Source: Paraburkholderia fynbosensis | GTDB lineage: Bacteria > Pseudomonadota > Gammaproteobacteria > Burkholderiales > Burkholderiaceae | DNA: 64,000 nucleotides | Direction of reading: 5' to 3' | NCBI RefSeq assembly: GCF_902859935.1 | Contig: NZ_CADIKI010000003.1 | Location: 310,001 to 374,000 of the forward strand | In this document: positions 61,795 through 64,000 of the stretch, one piece after another | How positions within the stretch are numbered: the first letter of the stretch is position 1 | Layout of the letters: each line of letters begins with the position of its first letter | Position numbers and translations under genes: made by a program | Notes under the pieces: model-generated | Told to the model about the DNA's origin: nothing | The model's database searches: none | What the model saw: the letters and a program-made list of their open reading frames with translations, nothing else

Positions 61795-62961
61795 ATGCCT
61801 TTACCCCTGCTTGCCCTCGCCGTTGCCGCGTTTGGAATCGGTACCACCGAATTCGTGATCATGGGGCTGCTGCCCGACGTCGCGCGCGATCTGTCCGTGT
61901 CGATTCCGGCTGCCGGCATGCTAGTGTCGGCCTATGCGCTCGGCGTCACGATCGGCGCGCCGATCGTCGCGATCGCGGTCGCCAACATGCCGCGCAAGAA
62001 GGCGCTGATGAGTTTGATCGGCGTGTTCATCGTCGGCAATCTGCTGTGCGCGGTTGCGCCGGGTTACGCGGTGCTGATGGCCGCGCGCATCGTCACGGCG
62101 TTCTGTCATGGGGCGTTCTTCGGCATCGGCTCGGTGGTGGCCGCGGGGCTCGTCGCGCCAAACCGCCGCGCACAAGCCATCGCACTGATGTTCACCGGCC
62201 TCACGCTCGCCAACGTGCTCGGCGTGCCGCTCGGCACGGCGCTCGGCCAGGCCGTGGGCTGGCGCGCGACCTTCTGGGCGGTGACGGGCATAGGCCTCGT
62301 CGCGGCAGCCGCGCTCGCCGTGTGCCTGCCGGCGAAGATCCAGATGCAGAAGGCGAGTCTCGTTCACGAGTTCAGCGTGCTGAAAAACCCGCAGGTGCTG
62401 ATGGTGCTCGGCATCAGCGTGCTCGCGTCGGCGAGCCTCTTTTCCACCTTCACCTACATCACGCCGATTCTCGAGGACGTGGCCGGCTTCACGCCGCACG
62501 CGGTCACGCTGGTGCTCCTGCTGTTCGGTCTCGGGCTGACGGTCGGCAGCACGCTCGGCGGCAAGCTTGCCGACTGGCGGCTGATGCCGTCGCTGGTCGC
62601 GTTCCTGCTGGCGATCGTCGTGATCCTGACCGTCTTCGCAGGCACGATGCACGCGCAGATTCCGGCGATGATCACGATTTTCGTATGGGGCATCCTCGCT
62701 TTCGCGATCGTGCCGCCGCTGCAGATGCTGATCGTCGATCGCGCGAGCAGTGCGCCGAATCTCGCATCCACCTTGAACCAGGGCGCCTTCAACCTCGGCA
62801 ACGCGACGGGTGCATGGCTCGGCGGGATGGCGATCGGCGCGGGCGCGCCGCTCACGGCGCTGCCGTGGGTCGGCGTGGCGACCTCGATCGGCGCGCTGCT
62901 GCTGACGCTGTGGTCGGTGTCGATCGACCGGCGCACGCAGAAAATGGCGGTGGCGGGTTAA
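61795..62961 (+). CDS. MFS transporter, AraJ/NepI-like efflux type
   Basis: 388 residues with twelve hydrophobic helices. The N-terminus LALAVAAFGIGTTEFVIMGL is the hallmark of the sugar-efflux/AraJ branch of the DHA1 MFS family. Other matches are RIVTAFCHGAFFGIGSVVAA in helix 4, LTLANVLGVPLGTALGQAVG in helix 5 and STLNQGAFNLGNATGAWLGG in helix 11. Related proteins export arabinose, purine nucleosides or drugs; the actual substrate is not predictable. Confidence 0.92.
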   Translation: MPLPLLALAVAAFGIGTTEFVIMGLLPDVARDLSVSIPAAGMLVSAYALGVTIGAPIVAIAVANMPRKKALMSLIGVFIVGNLLCAVAPGYAVLMAARIVTAFCHGAFFGIGSVVAAGLVAPNRRAQAIALMFTGLTLANVLGVPLGTALGQAVGWRATFWAVTGIGLVAAAALAVCLPAKIQMQKASLVHEFSVLKNPQVLMVLGISVLASASLFSTFTYITPILEDVAGFTPHAVTLVLLLFGLGLTVGSTLGGKLADWRLMPSLVAFLLAIVVILTVFAGTMHAQIPAMITIFVWGILAFAIVPPLQMLIVDRASSAPNLASTLNQGAFNLGNATGAWLGGMAIGAGAPLTALPWVGVATSIGALLLTLWSVSIDRRTQKMAVAG

Positions 62962-63112
62962 GGTCGCGCACACTCCAGACTGTTAGCCTTGCGCCTGCGC
63001 GAGGCGCCTGTGGCGAGCGTTCTGTCTTGCCCCTTTGCGCAGCGCCCGTTGGAGCGTCCCGCAAGCCCCGCACCCATGCCAACGCCCGTGAGCCGTAGTA
63101 GCATCCCGGCCG

Positions 63113-64000
63113 ATGAAAGTCATCTTCACTCGCGATTTCCTCGCCCTGATCCTCAGCGTCGCCGTCGTCGGACTCGGCAGCGGCGCCACGCTGCCGCTGA
63201 CCGCCCTCGCACTGACGCAAGCAGGCTTCGGCACCGAAGTCGTCGGCCTGCTCACCGCCGCGCAAGCGGGCGGCGGCCTCGTCGTCGTGCCGTTGGCCGG
63301 CTGGATCGCGGCGCGTTTCGGCGGCCGCGAGGTGATCGTCGGCGCGGTGCTGGCGGTCGCGCTCGCCACCGCGCTCATGCAGCTCACCTCGAACCTGTGG
63401 CTGTGGGCGCTGTTGCGCGTGCTGTGCGGCGCGGCGCTGATGCTGCTGTTCACGATCGGCGAGGCCTGGGTCAACCGGCTGGCCGACGACGCGTCGCGCG
63501 GCCGCGTGATCGCGATCTACGCGACCAACTTCACGCTGTTCCAGATGTCGGGCCCGGTGCTCGTGAGCCGGATCGCGGGCTTCACGCATTCGCGCTTTCT
63601 GATTTGCGGCGCGATATTCCTGCTCGCGCTGCCGATGCTCGCCGCGATCCGCACGACGCCGCGAGCCTCCGACGATGAGCACGCCGCCCACGGCAGCTGG
63701 CGCCATGTGCTGCCGCAGATGCCTGCCCTCGTCATCGGTACCGGCTTCTTCGCGCTGTTCGACACGATCGCGCTGTCGCTGCTGCCGCTCTTCGCGATGT
63801 CGCACGGCATCGCGAGCGAGGTGGCGGTGCTGTTCGCGTCGGCGCTGCTGCTCGGTGATACGACGATGCAGTTTCCGATCGGCTGGCTCGCTGACCGGCT
63901 CGGCCGTGAACGCGTGCATATCGGCTGCGGGCTCGTCGTCGTGGCGTTGCTGCCGTTGCTGCCTTGGGCGATCAGCTCGCCGTGGCTGTGCTGGCCGCTG
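63113..64000 (+). CDS. MFS transporter (YcaD-like), C-terminal part outside window
   Basis: 296 residues are visible from ATG 63113, and the frame is open to the right edge. Helices 1-6 and the start of the second half are present: KVIFTRDFLALILSVAVVGL at the start, GGGLVVVPLAGWIAARFGGR in loop 2-3 and VLCGAALMLLFTIGEAWVN in helix 4. The second half opens with TGFFALFDTIALSLLPLFAM and FPIGWLADRLGRERV in loop 8-9. The GEAWVN motif in helix 4 resembles YcaD and related small MFS carriers. Substrate unknown. It starts 151 bp after another MFS gene. Confidence 0.88.
   Translation, partial: MKVIFTRDFLALILSVAVVGLGSGATLPLTALALTQAGFGTEVVGLLTAAQAGGGLVVVPLAGWIAARFGGREVIVGAVLAVALATALMQLTSNLWLWALLRVLCGAALMLLFTIGEAWVNRLADDASRGRVIAIYATNFTLFQMSGPVLVSRIAGFTHSRFLICGAIFLLALPMLAAIRTTPRASDDEHAAHGSWRHVLPQMPALVIGTGFFALFDTIALSLLPLFAMSHGIASEVAVLFASALLLGDTTMQFPIGWLADRLGRERVHIGCGLVVVALLPLLPWAISSPWLCWPL

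Overview
The window is high-GC DNA with Burkholderiaceae-type gene content and is most likely chromosomal Paraburkholderia/Burkholderia sensu lato. The pointers are a cepacian-like ManC/WcaJ/Wza/Wzc block, an AsdA-AspT operon, xanthine dehydrogenase genes, and many LysR and MFS genes. The genus is an inference from gene content and codon bias; no rRNA marker is present, and no tRNA, CRISPR array or intact insertion sequence was recognised.

Bases 1-31,050 form a surface-polysaccharide region with accessory insertions. On the minus strand (1-10,039) lie a Wzc/GumC-like chain-length protein cut by the left edge, a PslG-like glycosidase, a Wzy-like membrane protein, a DMFA2-like protein, a GT2 glycosyltransferase, a GT87-like protein and a second polytopic protein. 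Divergent from these are a HAD-UbiA fusion and a small SMR-like protein, which together suggest a lipid-linked pentose donor pathway. A stand-alone adenylation-carrier-thioesterase protein (12.6-15.7 kb) faces a putative Fe(II)/2-oxoglutarate oxygenase. Decayed DNA follows: remnants of an IS5-family transposase (12.2 kb) and of a methyltransferase (17 kb), then small secreted proteins and a zinc-ribbon/membrane/decapeptide-repeat protein (19.2-20.9 kb). A second Wzy-like gene is coupled to a broken GT4 gene. The second export block (23.5-31.0 kb, minus) reads GlxA-type regulator, manC, wcaJ-like, wza, wzc.

Bases 31-45 kb hold housekeeping and accessory metabolism. This includes a gene-poor kilobase, two small ORFs, a strong terminator abutting an 11-bp tandem repeat, a LysR/HMG-CoA-lyase-like/CoA-transferase/MFS catabolic set, LysE and TauE-type exporters, a BON-domain protein, an orphan TAXI solute-binding protein and a DsbA-fold isomerase.

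Bases 45-50 kb carry xdhA-xdhB plus a short xdhC that has only the C-terminal Rossmann half. Bases 51.5-58.3 kb carry an aspartate-decarboxylation operon: two AspT-type antiporters, AsdA and a class V aminotransferase. A candidate promoter with a palindrome just downstream precedes it, and a D-lactate dehydrogenase gene is divergent. The right end has a ParB/sulfiredoxin-like (FiwA-type) protein, a crotonase and two MFS transporters, the last cut by the right edge.
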